Below are positions 1-8,753 of a stretch of DNA of 64,000 bases, piece after piece (position 1 is the first letter of the stretch; each line of letters starts with the position of its first letter). The stretch spans positions 27,093-91,092 of the forward strand of contig JAWXCK010000065.1 of the NCBI GenBank assembly GCA_034408855.1, read 5' to 3'. A program made the position numbers and the translations under genes. The stretch comes from JAIYDQ01 sp034408855 (lineage in GTDB: Bacteria; Planctomycetota; Planctomycetia; Pirellulales; Pirellulaceae). The notes beneath the pieces are model-generated. The model searched no databases and was not told the DNA's origin. It was given only the letters and a program-made list of their open reading frames with translations.

Positions 1-233
1 AGTTCGGCGGAGTCTCGGTCTTTATTCTCATCCGACGTGTCGGGAAAGAGCTGCCCAATATCGTCCATGCCGGCGGCACCGAGTAAAGCATCGGTTATTG
101 CGTGCAACAATACATCGGCGTCGGAATGACCGATCAAATGAAAGTCGCATGGAATATCGATCCCACCGAGTCGCATTGGGCCGCCTGGACCTATCCGATG
201 GGAATCAATGCCGAGACCAATTCGAAATGTCAT
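1..233 (-). CDS. ispF: 2-C-methyl-D-erythritol 2,4-cyclodiphosphate synthase, N-terminal part
   Basis: IspF makes the cyclic diphosphate intermediate of the MEP isoprenoid pathway. The 77 visible residues start MTFRIGLGIDSHRIG and run through the metal-binding D-x-H (DSH, residues 10-12), the GHSDADVLLHAITDALLGAA stretch and DIGQLFPDTS, all typical of the family. The gene is cut by the left window edge, so the C-terminal half is missing here. ATG at 231-233 fits the usual very short N-terminus. It lies downstream of pyrG on the same strand, separated by about 105 bp filled by a palindromic repeat, so cotranscription is uncertain. Confidence 0.93.
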   Translation of the reverse strand, partial: MTFRIGLGIDSHRIGPGGPMRLGGIDIPCDFHLIGHSDADVLLHAITDALLGAAGMDDIGQLFPDTSDENKDRDSAE

Positions 234-256
234 TGAAGATATAACTGGATTGTCTT

Positions 257-333
257 GTGAGCCATAGGCGCTAGCCTTGGGCGTTGTAGCGGTAATAAGA
301 TTATAAGAACCTGTGGCTAGCGCCGTCGGCTCA
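257..333. repeat. Palindromic repeat, family A (two inverted arms), between pyrG and ispF
   Basis: Two arms face each other: GTGAGCCATAGGCGCTAGCC at 257-276 and, on the other strand, TGAGCCGACGGCGCTAGCC ending at 333. The inner flanks differ (one continues TTGGGCGTT, the other ACAGGTTCTT), and the same left/right asymmetry recurs at 26,607-26,686. As RNA it would form a strong hairpin. It may act as a terminator or processing site between the two genes. Confidence 0.8.
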
Positions 334-339
334 GAGTTG

Positions 340-1980
340 TCATACTAGTTCAGGTGTTTGGACGGGGCGACTCTTTTTCCGGTCGTGACGATCAAGTGCT
401 GCGCCGACGAAACCGGCAAAGAGTGGGTGAGCCTTGGTCGGCTTGCTCTTGAATTCGGGATGGAACTGAACGGCTAAAAACCAAGGATGCGTTGGCAGCT
501 CGACTACTTCAACTAGCTGTCCATCAGGGCTGGTTCCTGAAAATCGGAATCCATGGGCTTCATACTGCTGGCGATAGAGATTGTTAAATTCGTAACGATG
601 GCGATGACGTTCATTGATGGCGTCCTGTGCATAGGCCGAATGAGCAAGACTGTCGGCAAGTAGCATAGCTGGCTGACTTCCCAAACGCATTGTGCCGCCA
701 AGACTGGTTACCTGACGTTGTTCATCGAGTAAACAGATGACCGGGTGCGGTGAGTCTTTATCGAACTCTGTTGAATGAGCTTTCTGCAAACCCATCACGG
801 TTCGGCCATACTCGATCACAGCGCATTGCATCCCAAGGCAGATACCAAAGAATGGGATCTCGCGTTCGCGCGCAAAGCGAATGGCTTGAACTTTTCCTTC
901 GATTCCGCGTTCGCCAAAACCACCTGGTACCAAGATGCCGTCGTAACCCGAAAGTAATCGTTCTGGACCTTCTTCTTCGATGTCGCTGCTTTGAATTCGA
1001 CCAATTCGGACTTGCGCCATGTGATGGATGCCGGCGTGGTCAATCGATTCGTATATCGATTTATAGGCGTCTTTGTGCTCGGCGTATTTTCCAACCACGG
1101 CGATACTGATTTCGTGCTGTGGCGATCGCAGCGAATGCATCAGTTTGTCCCAAGCATCCAAGCGAGGTGCGGGAGCGGTCAAACCAAAACGCTTGACGAT
1201 CTGTTCATCAAGTTTCTTATCGCGAAGACTCAACGGAACTTCGTAGATCGAAAAATCTTTATCCTTTTCCTCGATGACCGCTTCGATAGGGACGTTGCAA
1301 AAGAGGGCAATCTTTTCTTGTTCTTCACGCGAAATACTTTGCTCGCAACGACAAATTAAAATATCTGGCTGAATACCGATCTGCCGAAGGAGGCCAACGG
1401 AATGCTGGGTAGGTTTCGTCTTCAGTTCGGCTGCGGCCTTAAGATAAGGGACTAGCGTCAAGTGAATGAACAAACAGTTCTCTCGACCGACATCCTGCGG
1501 GAACTGTCGAATGGCTTCGAGGAATGGCAAGCTTTCGATATCGCCCACGGTTCCACCGATTTCGGTGATGACGATATCGGTTTGGCCATCGTTTAACTTA
1601 TGGATGGCTTCCTTAATCTCGTTGGTAATATGCGGGATGACCTGAACAGTCTTACCTAAGAACTGACCGCGTCGCTCTTTTTCTATTACCGACAGATAGA
1701 TCTGACCGGTCGTATAGTTTGAATCGCGGTTCAAGAGGCCGCTTGTAAAACGTTCGTAGTGACCAAGATCGAGGTCGGTTTCACTGCCGTCATCGAGCAC
1801 GTAGACTTCGCCATGTTGGTAGGGGCTCATCGTCCCTGGATCGACATTGATATACGGGTCGAGTTTTTGCATGCGGACCCGCAATCCACGGGCTTCTAAC
1901 AACATGCCGATTGAAGCACTCGTCAACCCTTTTCCGATCGAGCTTACTACACCGCCAGTTACAAAAATATGCTTTGTCAT
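340..1980 (-). CDS. pyrG: CTP synthase
   Basis: PyrG converts UTP to CTP using glutamine and ATP in the cytoplasm. The 546-residue protein opens MTKHIFVTGGVVSSIGKGLT, the canonical start of the synthetase domain. The C-terminal half is a class I glutamine amidotransferase with the nucleophile motif GICLGMQ (about residue 380) and the catalytic His/Glu in HPEFKSKP. The frame extends eight codons upstream to an ATG at 2004 (MKETPRLA), but the family N-terminus supports 1980. An AAGGAA lies about 15 nt before the chosen ATG, rather far for a Shine-Dalgarno site. It follows the threonine aldolase gene by about 50 bp on the same strand. Confidence 0.97.
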   Translation of the reverse strand: MTKHIFVTGGVVSSIGKGLTSASIGMLLEARGLRVRMQKLDPYINVDPGTMSPYQHGEVYVLDDGSETDLDLGHYERFTSGLLNRDSNYTTGQIYLSVIEKERRGQFLGKTVQVIPHITNEIKEAIHKLNDGQTDIVITEIGGTVGDIESLPFLEAIRQFPQDVGRENCLFIHLTLVPYLKAAAELKTKPTQHSVGLLRQIGIQPDILICRCEQSISREEQEKIALFCNVPIEAVIEEKDKDFSIYEVPLSLRDKKLDEQIVKRFGLTAPAPRLDAWDKLMHSLRSPQHEISIAVVGKYAEHKDAYKSIYESIDHAGIHHMAQVRIGRIQSSDIEEEGPERLLSGYDGILVPGGFGERGIEGKVQAIRFAREREIPFFGICLGMQCAVIEYGRTVMGLQKAHSTEFDKDSPHPVICLLDEQRQVTSLGGTMRLGSQPAMLLADSLAHSAYAQDAINERHRHRYEFNNLYRQQYEAHGFRFSGTSPDGQLVEVVELPTHPWFLAVQFHPEFKSKPTKAHPLFAGFVGAALDRHDRKKSRPVQTPELV

Positions 1981-2032
1981 CGCGAGTCTCGGAGTTTCCT
2001 TCAATGGAGCCTGGAAACCCTGAGTCTAACCG

Positions 2033-3079
2033 CTAACTCGATAACTGACAAAGGCTACTTGTAATCGATTCAATCGCTTCACAGGCTTCTCGGATTTGCC
2101 CTTGCGAAACGTCGAGATGGGTCACAAGACGAATGTTTTGCGGGCCGGTTGCGAGAGCATTGATGCCCCGCGATTGCAGTTGAACTAGAAAATCTGCTGC
2201 AGTCCCAAGTCGTGGCTCGATCTGGAAAATGACGATGTTCGAATCGATCGAATCCGTAGCCAAGCTCAATCCCTCGCAGTTTTGAATCGTCTCGGACAAA
2301 AGTTTTGCGTGCTTGTGATCTTCGACAAGCCGTTCTCGATTATTTTCCAGTCCGTACAAAGCGGCGGCTGCCAGGATGCCAGACTGTCGCATTCCACCTC
2401 CGAAGAGCTTTCGAGCGCGACGAGCGAGTCGGATATATTTCGATGGTCCGGCCAAGCACGAGCCAACTGGGCTTCCGAGCCCTTTGCTAAAACAGACGCT
2501 CACCGAATCAAAGTCTTTCGACCAGGTTTTTTCAGAGATGCCGGTGGCGGCCGTCGCGTTCCATAGGCGTGCCCCATCCAAATGCGTCTTCAAGTTATTG
2601 CTATGCGCCCATTGGCAGATCTCGGTAATTTTTTCCAATGGAAACACGCGACCGCTGCCGCGATTATGCGTGTTCTCAAGACAAACAAGCCGCGTCTGCA
2701 CGCAATGGTCGTTGTTCGGACGAATGCATGGCTTGAGTTGCTCGACGTCTAGTACGCCAGATTTTCCAACGACGGTATGCGCGACGAGCTGGCTCAACTG
2801 AGCAAAAGCACCTTGCTCGTAAACATAGACATGCGAATTGTACTCGCAAATAAATTCGTCACCCGGTTGGCAGTGGATCCGAATTCCAACTTGATTGGTC
2901 ATCGAACCGCTGGGCATAAAGATGGCGGCTTCTTTGCCAAGAATCTCGGCGGTGCGTTCTTCAAGTCTGCGGGTCGTTGGATCGACATCGATCACATCGT
3001 CGCCTACTTCCGCAGACGCCATGGCTTGGCGCATTCCCGAGGATGGCCGAGTTACCGTGTCGCTGCGAAGGTCAATCAT
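2033..3079 (-). CDS. ltaE: Low-specificity L-threonine aldolase
   Basis: A PLP-dependent fold-type I enzyme cleaving L-threonine or L-allo-threonine to glycine and acetaldehyde. The 348-residue protein has the family start MIDLRSDTVTRPS, the GDDVIDVDPT segment, the PLP-contacting H-L-D-G-A-R motif (about 167-172) and the Schiff-base lysine in VCFSKGLGSPVGS (about 196-200). Full length for the family. It starts 5 bp after the cytochrome gene, so the two are probably cotranscribed, though no functional link is apparent. Stereospecificity cannot be read from the sequence. Confidence 0.93.
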   Translation of the reverse strand: MIDLRSDTVTRPSSGMRQAMASAEVGDDVIDVDPTTRRLEERTAEILGKEAAIFMPSGSMTNQVGIRIHCQPGDEFICEYNSHVYVYEQGAFAQLSQLVAHTVVGKSGVLDVEQLKPCIRPNNDHCVQTRLVCLENTHNRGSGRVFPLEKITEICQWAHSNNLKTHLDGARLWNATAATGISEKTWSKDFDSVSVCFSKGLGSPVGSCLAGPSKYIRLARRARKLFGGGMRQSGILAAAALYGLENNRERLVEDHKHAKLLSETIQNCEGLSLATDSIDSNIVIFQIEPRLGTAADFLVQLQSRGINALATGPQNIRLVTHLDVSQGQIREACEAIESITSSLCQLSS

Positions 3080-3084
3080 GAATG

Positions 3085-4842
3085 TTAGTCTTTACCGATA
3101 TGCTCTACCTGCGCCCAGAATTTCTCAAAGCCGCCCTCTTCATGAAAACTTGGGCTGTTGTCAATGTCATGACATTCTAAGCATTTATCTTTGGCAGCCG
3201 TAAGCGGCAATCGCATTTCTTCGCGGAGTTTGACCAACATTTCCTTAGATACTTCGATATCGCCCGATTCGGCTGCGGCATGCTGTGCCCCTGGGCCGTG
3301 GCAGTTTTCGCAGCCGCTGCCTACCATCTGCGGTGTTTTTTCGAGCGACAAATAGCCGCTTGTATACGGATAAAATCCTTGTGGATTCCATCCGGTCACA
3401 TGGCAGGAGATGCATTCGGGATCAAAATGCCGTGCGACATCGCCTCGACCAGGCGGACTTACAATGGAGTCGGTCGCATGTGCATGCGGAGTCTGCTCCC
3501 ACTTTTCGAAGGCTGTCGTATGGCATTCGCCGCATTTTTCAGTCCCGACGAATTCACGCGTCGAAGAATGTAAAAACGGACGCAGGCCGAGATCCGCCAA
3601 ACCGCTTTGCTCCAATTCTTTTTGATACCTAGCGAATAACTCCATCATTCTCGTTGAATCTTCGAATTGCGAACTCAATGCAAGTCGTTGATATTTGATC
3701 GGTTCGGCGGCGTTGTCGTAAAGTCCAACAACTCCGGCGTACATGCCTTTGACGCCGACCTGAAGCATGACGGCTTTGGTATTGGGGATGGGCTCGGGTT
3801 TGTAAAGCGGCTCTCCAAATCCACCTGAAGTTATCACCAGATCAAAGATCGGAGCAAGTTGAGCCAACTCTCTCGAATCTTCAAGCGTCGTATGGGCTAT
3901 CAAGATATTGAAGTCACACTTTTCGGCTTGAATGGCACTCGCGACTTTCTTCAGAGATTGCGCGGCGGGCGTAATCGTGACGTCCGGATTCTGTAGCTCT
4001 TTGGCTAAGATGTCGCCTATGATTCCAGTAATGGCAATCTTGCGTTGACCGACTTGTACGATCTTGTAGCGGTCAGGTTTATCATCTTCAAGAATCGAAA
4101 TGTTGGCGGCTACAAAGGGGCTTTCGAATGCTCCGCTGCTATCGGTGAGATTTAAGTACAGTTCGGTCGACGAGAGTTTGAGTTCTTCGATGCCGTACAT
4201 GACTGCACGATAGTTCATAAGCTTGAGAGCTTCGGCGGATCTTGCGAACTTGATTTCAGATTGCCGCCCAATGCGCCGCACCTGATCGCCTGTATCGATC
4301 GGGATAACATCCCAGCCTCGTTCTTCGAGGGATCGCAAAAGTGTATCGCGTCGATTCAGTCCGCCTTTCTGATTTTCTAATCCCGTGCAGCCACACGGCT
4401 CGATGTAGCCGTGCTGCCGCCCGGTCAGGAACAAACAGGCCCACGGTTTCGACCAGTTCTCGGCGACCTTCTGATTTTTCTCAGCTTCGGTAGCGACTAC
4501 AATCGATGACTCGCTGGGCAACGGCTCTTTGCCCAACAATGGTCGTGGCCCGAGCGAACTGTCTGCCAACGGATTCGATGCGATCTTGGGGTTATTCTGA
4601 TTGGCTGGCGACTCTCCAACGGCTGGATTGACCGAAGGAGGTGGGGCTGGTGCTGGTGTCGGTAAGCCAGAAGGCGGTCGATTGGCCGGGGCAGCATTGG
4701 TGGGCTGCCCGGACCTGTTTTGGTTATTCCCTTGTTTCATCGGGAGTAAACGATTTAGCAAACCGCCTCGTTCCTGAGCAGAGGCCCAGGAAACGAGCGC
4801 CAAACTGCACGCGATCCAGACGAAAAAGTCCTTCTTGACCAT
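3085..4842 (-). CDS. Metallophosphatase-like protein fused to a four-haem cytochrome c
   Basis: A secreted 585-residue protein with a signal peptide (MVKKDFFVWIACSLALVSWASA), a Pro/Asn-rich linker to about residue 100, a UshA/calcineurin-like domain (about 125-400) and a C-terminal multihaem cytochrome domain. Four CxxCH sites are visible: CGECH, CISCH, CENCH and CLECH, the pattern of cytochrome c554-type domains. The metallophosphatase part keeps GCTG and PIDTGD, but the first metal-binding D-x-H is not obvious, so hydrolase activity is unproven. It probably works in the periplasm in electron transfer. It lies 11 bp downstream of the DUF1573 gene and 5 bp before ltaE. Confidence 0.85.
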   Translation of the reverse strand: MVKKDFFVWIACSLALVSWASAQERGGLLNRLLPMKQGNNQNRSGQPTNAAPANRPPSGLPTPAPAPPPSVNPAVGESPANQNNPKIASNPLADSSLGPRPLLGKEPLPSESSIVVATEAEKNQKVAENWSKPWACLFLTGRQHGYIEPCGCTGLENQKGGLNRRDTLLRSLEERGWDVIPIDTGDQVRRIGRQSEIKFARSAEALKLMNYRAVMYGIEELKLSSTELYLNLTDSSGAFESPFVAANISILEDDKPDRYKIVQVGQRKIAITGIIGDILAKELQNPDVTITPAAQSLKKVASAIQAEKCDFNILIAHTTLEDSRELAQLAPIFDLVITSGGFGEPLYKPEPIPNTKAVMLQVGVKGMYAGVVGLYDNAAEPIKYQRLALSSQFEDSTRMMELFARYQKELEQSGLADLGLRPFLHSSTREFVGTEKCGECHTTAFEKWEQTPHAHATDSIVSPPGRGDVARHFDPECISCHVTGWNPQGFYPYTSGYLSLEKTPQMVGSGCENCHGPGAQHAAAESGDIEVSKEMLVKLREEMRLPLTAAKDKCLECHDIDNSPSFHEEGGFEKFWAQVEHIGKD

Positions 4843-4853
4843 GAATACGTCGT

Positions 4854-6095
4854 TTACTCCTCTACCACCAGTTTTAAGAAGATCGAAATCTCATTCGACA
4901 CATCCAAATTCGTTTCAAAAGTCAATTTAATATAATTCTTCGGCGATGTCCCACTGCGATTAAATGGAGGTGTACCTTTAGGAACTTTCACGGTTATCGG
5001 GAAGAGCGTTTCCGACGATTTCGCGATTCCGTCGCCAATTTCAATTTCGATTTGGTCCTTTAAATTCTCCGGTATCAACTCCTTGAGTTTCATTTCGACC
5101 GTTTTATCTGTAGGGTTTCTCGCGGCGATGAAAAAGCCCTTTGAGCCACCTTCGGAGCCCGAAATCTTCTCTAAGTTTAAGGAGTTTCTCTTAGAATCGT
5201 AATTGCTTCCGGCAACAATTCGCAGGTCCGAGAGGCATTTTCCAGCGTAGCGTATTGCGATCGGTGTTCTGTCTGGCCCAACTTCCATGTGGACCTGGCC
5301 ATTGACTGGACCGGCTGGTAGCCCTGGAACTACTTCGACTGTGAAATCTGCAACGTATCGAGCGTCCGCATATTCGGACTTTTCATTGCTGGCTAGTCTT
5401 CGTATCGAGTTTTGCAACTTAACAAACGGCTGATGATACTCGTAACCAGCCCAATATCCTGGAACAACCAATTCCGTCTCCTCGCAACTATAGAGCTGAA
5501 AGGTCTTCGTGAAACTCTCTCGCGCCGAAAATTCGCCAAAATTTAGCTCCTCGGGGACCAAAAAATAGGTCCTACCGATCTTACCCCGAATAGTTAACTG
5601 AACTTCGCGCTGTCGAGGGTCGTTCGTCACAATGGTTGCCGTCTGGGCAAAATCTCGGATGTAGCCCTCACCCTTCCACGTCAGTTTGACTTCCGTTTCT
5701 TCACCGGGTGCCAGGACCGATTTTTCCAACGTTCCGATGGTGCATTTGCAGGTGCTGCCTAAAACCTTCAGTTCAAGCGGTGCTTGCCCTGAATTTTTAA
5801 AGCGGAAGCCGTGCGATCGTTCTGTTCCTGCCTTCATCATGCCGAAGTCGAGTTCGATTCCGCCAATAACTTCGACTTTGGGAATCGCGTTGGGGTCAGC
5901 AATGCCGGACGTCGACGCCGTCTCAATCGTCTTCTCGCCCGATGAGTTGATATCGCTTTCCGCCTTCAATAGCGACTCTAAGTCGATGGTTTCACCAACC
6001 ACGTCACCAACTCGACGATGCTCGCTGTTCGCTCGCCAGTAACCAAGTCCGCCTCCCAGAAGGGTAAAAATAAACGCAAGGACAAAAGTACGCAT
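4854..6095 (-). CDS. DUF1573 domain protein, membrane-anchored or secreted
   Basis: A 413-residue protein with an N-terminal hydrophobic segment (RTFVLAFIFTLLGGGLGYW) acting as signal or anchor. The DUF1573 domain (about 78-175) shows its hallmarks: LDFGMMKAG, then FKNSGQAPLELK, GSTCKCT and TIVTNDP. Such domains adopt an immunoglobulin-like fold and are common in planctomycetes and Bacteroidetes, with no assigned enzymatic role. The C-terminal half contains at least one more divergent beta-sandwich-like stretch. It sits between the polysaccharide polymerase gene (39 bp upstream) and the cytochrome gene (11 bp downstream). A structural or docking role in the periplasm is an inference. Confidence 0.85.
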   Translation of the reverse strand: MRTFVLAFIFTLLGGGLGYWRANSEHRRVGDVVGETIDLESLLKAESDINSSGEKTIETASTSGIADPNAIPKVEVIGGIELDFGMMKAGTERSHGFRFKNSGQAPLELKVLGSTCKCTIGTLEKSVLAPGEETEVKLTWKGEGYIRDFAQTATIVTNDPRQREVQLTIRGKIGRTYFLVPEELNFGEFSARESFTKTFQLYSCEETELVVPGYWAGYEYHQPFVKLQNSIRRLASNEKSEYADARYVADFTVEVVPGLPAGPVNGQVHMEVGPDRTPIAIRYAGKCLSDLRIVAGSNYDSKRNSLNLEKISGSEGGSKGFFIAARNPTDKTVEMKLKELIPENLKDQIEIEIGDGIAKSSETLFPITVKVPKGTPPFNRSGTSPKNYIKLTFETNLDVSNEISIFLKLVVEE

Positions 6096-6134
6096 AGAGT
6101 CAACGATCTGCTTTAGCTAAAGGCTTCCTATAAT

Positions 6135-8753
6135 CTACCGTAAAGTGCTATCTGGTGGCAGTAACTTTTTACCGGGAAGTGACTTGGTTGTCGACAAGCT
6201 TGAAATTTGGCTACGCAGGAAATGATATAGGGGTTCACATCGGACCCAACCTTGCGGTAAATCGGCAGAATTGCGAGCGGAAAGCCAAAGTGTCGGATTG
6301 ACTCGCGCCGAAGAAGGGCCAACTCCTGGTGGGCAGTAAAGCATGGCTCGGTCGATCTTTCGATCGGCATGCGCAATGTTCGAGTCGATCGCCTGAGCCT
6401 GCTCTAGAAATTTTTTGGCGAGCGGCAAATCCTCGTTCAGCCAAGCGACGAGCGCGACCTGGACTAACAGTCCCGTGTCGCCCGGGGTTCGTTGGCTAGC
6501 CTCGCGATAAAAATCGAGTGCTCGATTTAAACTGTCCTTCCTGACCGGCGATAGCGACAGCTCCCAATGTCCCAACTGAGCCCACGTTTCCCAATTCGAT
6601 CGATCGGAAGCTAAGTAGCCTTGCGCGCTCTCGCGATAACGATCGAGGGAAAGCGAGGAGCTGTTTCGATGGGTGGATAGGTCTCGTTCAGCTTGTGCCA
6701 TCCGAACATCGGTGAGCCAACGATTTCCGACAGGGTTCCAAGGATCAGCTCGCTGCATGGCAATCGCCTGGAGCTCATCGATACCACCTTGTTTGGCAAT
6801 GACAGCTTGGACTTCTTGCGATCGCTGGCGCGGTAACCAAGCTGTGAAGTAGAACGCGATCACGAGAAACCAAGCAGCACACATAACGCCAAAACTAAAA
6901 ACGGCTGGCCATGGCTGAAATCGCGTTCTCGTATCCGGCTTATCGACTACATCGATCGATGGATCGGCGGGATGTGAATCGCGACGCGACGCGATCCAGA
7001 GGCCAGCAACTAAAATAACGATCGTGTTCGTAATGCCGGGAGTCAACCATCCGCCGGACGCGAGCAAATGAACGCCGATTCCTAAAAGGGCTGGTCCAAA
7101 GCCGCATGCAAGATTTTTGTATTGGGCGGTTCGCGATTTCGATCGCATCGTCGATATCAGGTCTAGAACCAATGCAACGATGACAAACGGGATGGCGAGT
7201 AAATACGGTCGATAGTCGGGGGCTGGACCCAATGCTCCGTTTCCCAGCATCGTTGCCAGCAATCCGCTGATCGCGCCGCTGAAGATCGTGCAGCTTACGA
7301 CATTCCCTTTAGTCGCTTGAACAAGATTTGTTGCCGAAGAATCTTCGATTGAAGTCACTTCGCCGGCGAGTCCGGAAATCATCCGCATAGCGAATGGCTT
7401 TGTTAGCCATAGGATTAAGCCCGCAAGAAAAACAAGGGACGGCCAACCGGCGGTCGCCAGTGTTTCAAGAAGGAAATTATGAGGGTCGGCAATCGTCTCG
7501 GATTCTAAAACAGGTTTATACGTTGCATAGTAAGCCTGAAAGTTCCCAGGTCCTATTCCAAACCAGGGATGGTCGGAGACCAACCGCATCGTCGTTCGCC
7601 AATACTCCGCGCGAAACGCCATCGATTTGCTGGCTTCGGTGAAGAGTTTGGGATCCCATGATGAGAGCACAATGATCGTCGCCACAACCAGTAAAACCAG
7701 AATCAAAAAACTCGGAACAACGACACGCAGCGTCCGCGACAAAGCGCGAGCTGGGCTTTCATTTCGGATTCGCGACTCCGCGCGAGCAGAGTCGTCGAAT
7801 CGCTCGTCAACGTCATCGCCAAACCATAGACCTTGTAGCATTCGAATTGCATTGCGAACGAAGAAAGGATTGGTGATTGCGAATGCTAGGCCACTTATGC
7901 TCAGCGCCAGCCAGGCCGTTCGGCTTTTCGTCCAGAGTAAACAAATGCAGAGACAGAGGGCTACTATCAAACCGATAAAGCGGATAACGACTCTTTCTCG
8001 CGTCCAGATTTCGGGCTTTAAAGCTCTTGCAAATAAGATCACAATCCAAGGCACGAGAAAGCCGGCCAAGGAATTGGTCAAGGCGAACGGCCCAGTTGGC
8101 GAATCGTCTTGCAAACGTTGCTCGAAAAGCAAATAGGTCGAGGATCCAGGCGGTGCTTCGATTCCAGCTTCTTGACGAAGTACGGCTTGTGGGTTCTCGC
8201 GAAAACGTTCACGATCGGCCGGTAGACTGACAAAGACTTGAAAAAAGCCATGGACCGAAACAAGCCATGCAAGTGCCAGCATCAACCACCAAAGGCTGCG
8301 ATTGGCTTGGCGATTCTGCATGATGCGTGCAAGGACCAATAACGCGACGGACCACGCAAACCATTGCCAGCCAGCATTGACAGCAAATCTGAAATTGCCC
8401 TCTCCTCGGACGTTGCATATTGCAATCAATACCCAGACGAGCAGGCCAATTCCGAGCAAGGATGGCCAACGATTCTCTCCAAAACGTTTCCTTTCTCCCG
8501 GCGTGGCGAGAATGCGTCCTTGGACCGAAACGTACCGAGTGAGAATATAATCGGTTGCTAGTAGTGCACCCACTAGCAGCCACAAAAGCGCTTGCGGTAA
8601 GACTTCGCCTTGAGCTATTTGCGATGCGTCGCTAGGAAGCAACTGACCGAGGACTAACAACATGCCCGTGAGAAAATAGACTCCCAGCATCAATACCGAC
8701 GTTTGATTATTCGCGACGACGGCGGATGTCGAATGCGATCGCTCCTTTTTCAT
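6135..8753 (-). CDS. O-antigen ligase/polymerase-like membrane protein with C-terminal TPR region
   Basis: An 872-residue polytopic protein with about a dozen predicted membrane segments. The periplasmic loop carries the Wzy/WaaL family signature HPWFGIGPGNF, then Y-Y-x-x-Y-K and DPHNFLLETLATAGW. The last 200 residues are soluble and contain tetratricopeptide-like helices, including AQLGHWELSLSP and QVALVAWLNEDLPLAKKFL. The start at 8753 overlaps the stop of the MraY-like gene in ATGA, so the two are translationally coupled. An upstream in-frame start at 8876 would lie inside that gene and lacks family support. It probably polymerises or ligates a surface polysaccharide whose lipid carrier is loaded by the upstream gene. 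Confidence 0.85.
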   Translation of the reverse strand: MKKERSHSTSAVVANNQTSVLMLGVYFLTGMLLVLGQLLPSDASQIAQGEVLPQALLWLLVGALLATDYILTRYVSVQGRILATPGERKRFGENRWPSLLGIGLLVWVLIAICNVRGEGNFRFAVNAGWQWFAWSVALLVLARIMQNRQANRSLWWLMLALAWLVSVHGFFQVFVSLPADRERFRENPQAVLRQEAGIEAPPGSSTYLLFEQRLQDDSPTGPFALTNSLAGFLVPWIVILFARALKPEIWTRERVVIRFIGLIVALCLCICLLWTKSRTAWLALSISGLAFAITNPFFVRNAIRMLQGLWFGDDVDERFDDSARAESRIRNESPARALSRTLRVVVPSFLILVLLVVATIIVLSSWDPKLFTEASKSMAFRAEYWRTTMRLVSDHPWFGIGPGNFQAYYATYKPVLESETIADPHNFLLETLATAGWPSLVFLAGLILWLTKPFAMRMISGLAGEVTSIEDSSATNLVQATKGNVVSCTIFSGAISGLLATMLGNGALGPAPDYRPYLLAIPFVIVALVLDLISTMRSKSRTAQYKNLACGFGPALLGIGVHLLASGGWLTPGITNTIVILVAGLWIASRRDSHPADPSIDVVDKPDTRTRFQPWPAVFSFGVMCAAWFLVIAFYFTAWLPRQRSQEVQAVIAKQGGIDELQAIAMQRADPWNPVGNRWLTDVRMAQAERDLSTHRNSSSLSLDRYRESAQGYLASDRSNWETWAQLGHWELSLSPVRKDSLNRALDFYREASQRTPGDTGLLVQVALVAWLNEDLPLAKKFLEQAQAIDSNIAHADRKIDRAMLYCPPGVGPSSARVNPTLWLSARNSADLPQGWVRCEPLYHFLRSQISSLSTTKSLPGKKLLPPDSTLR

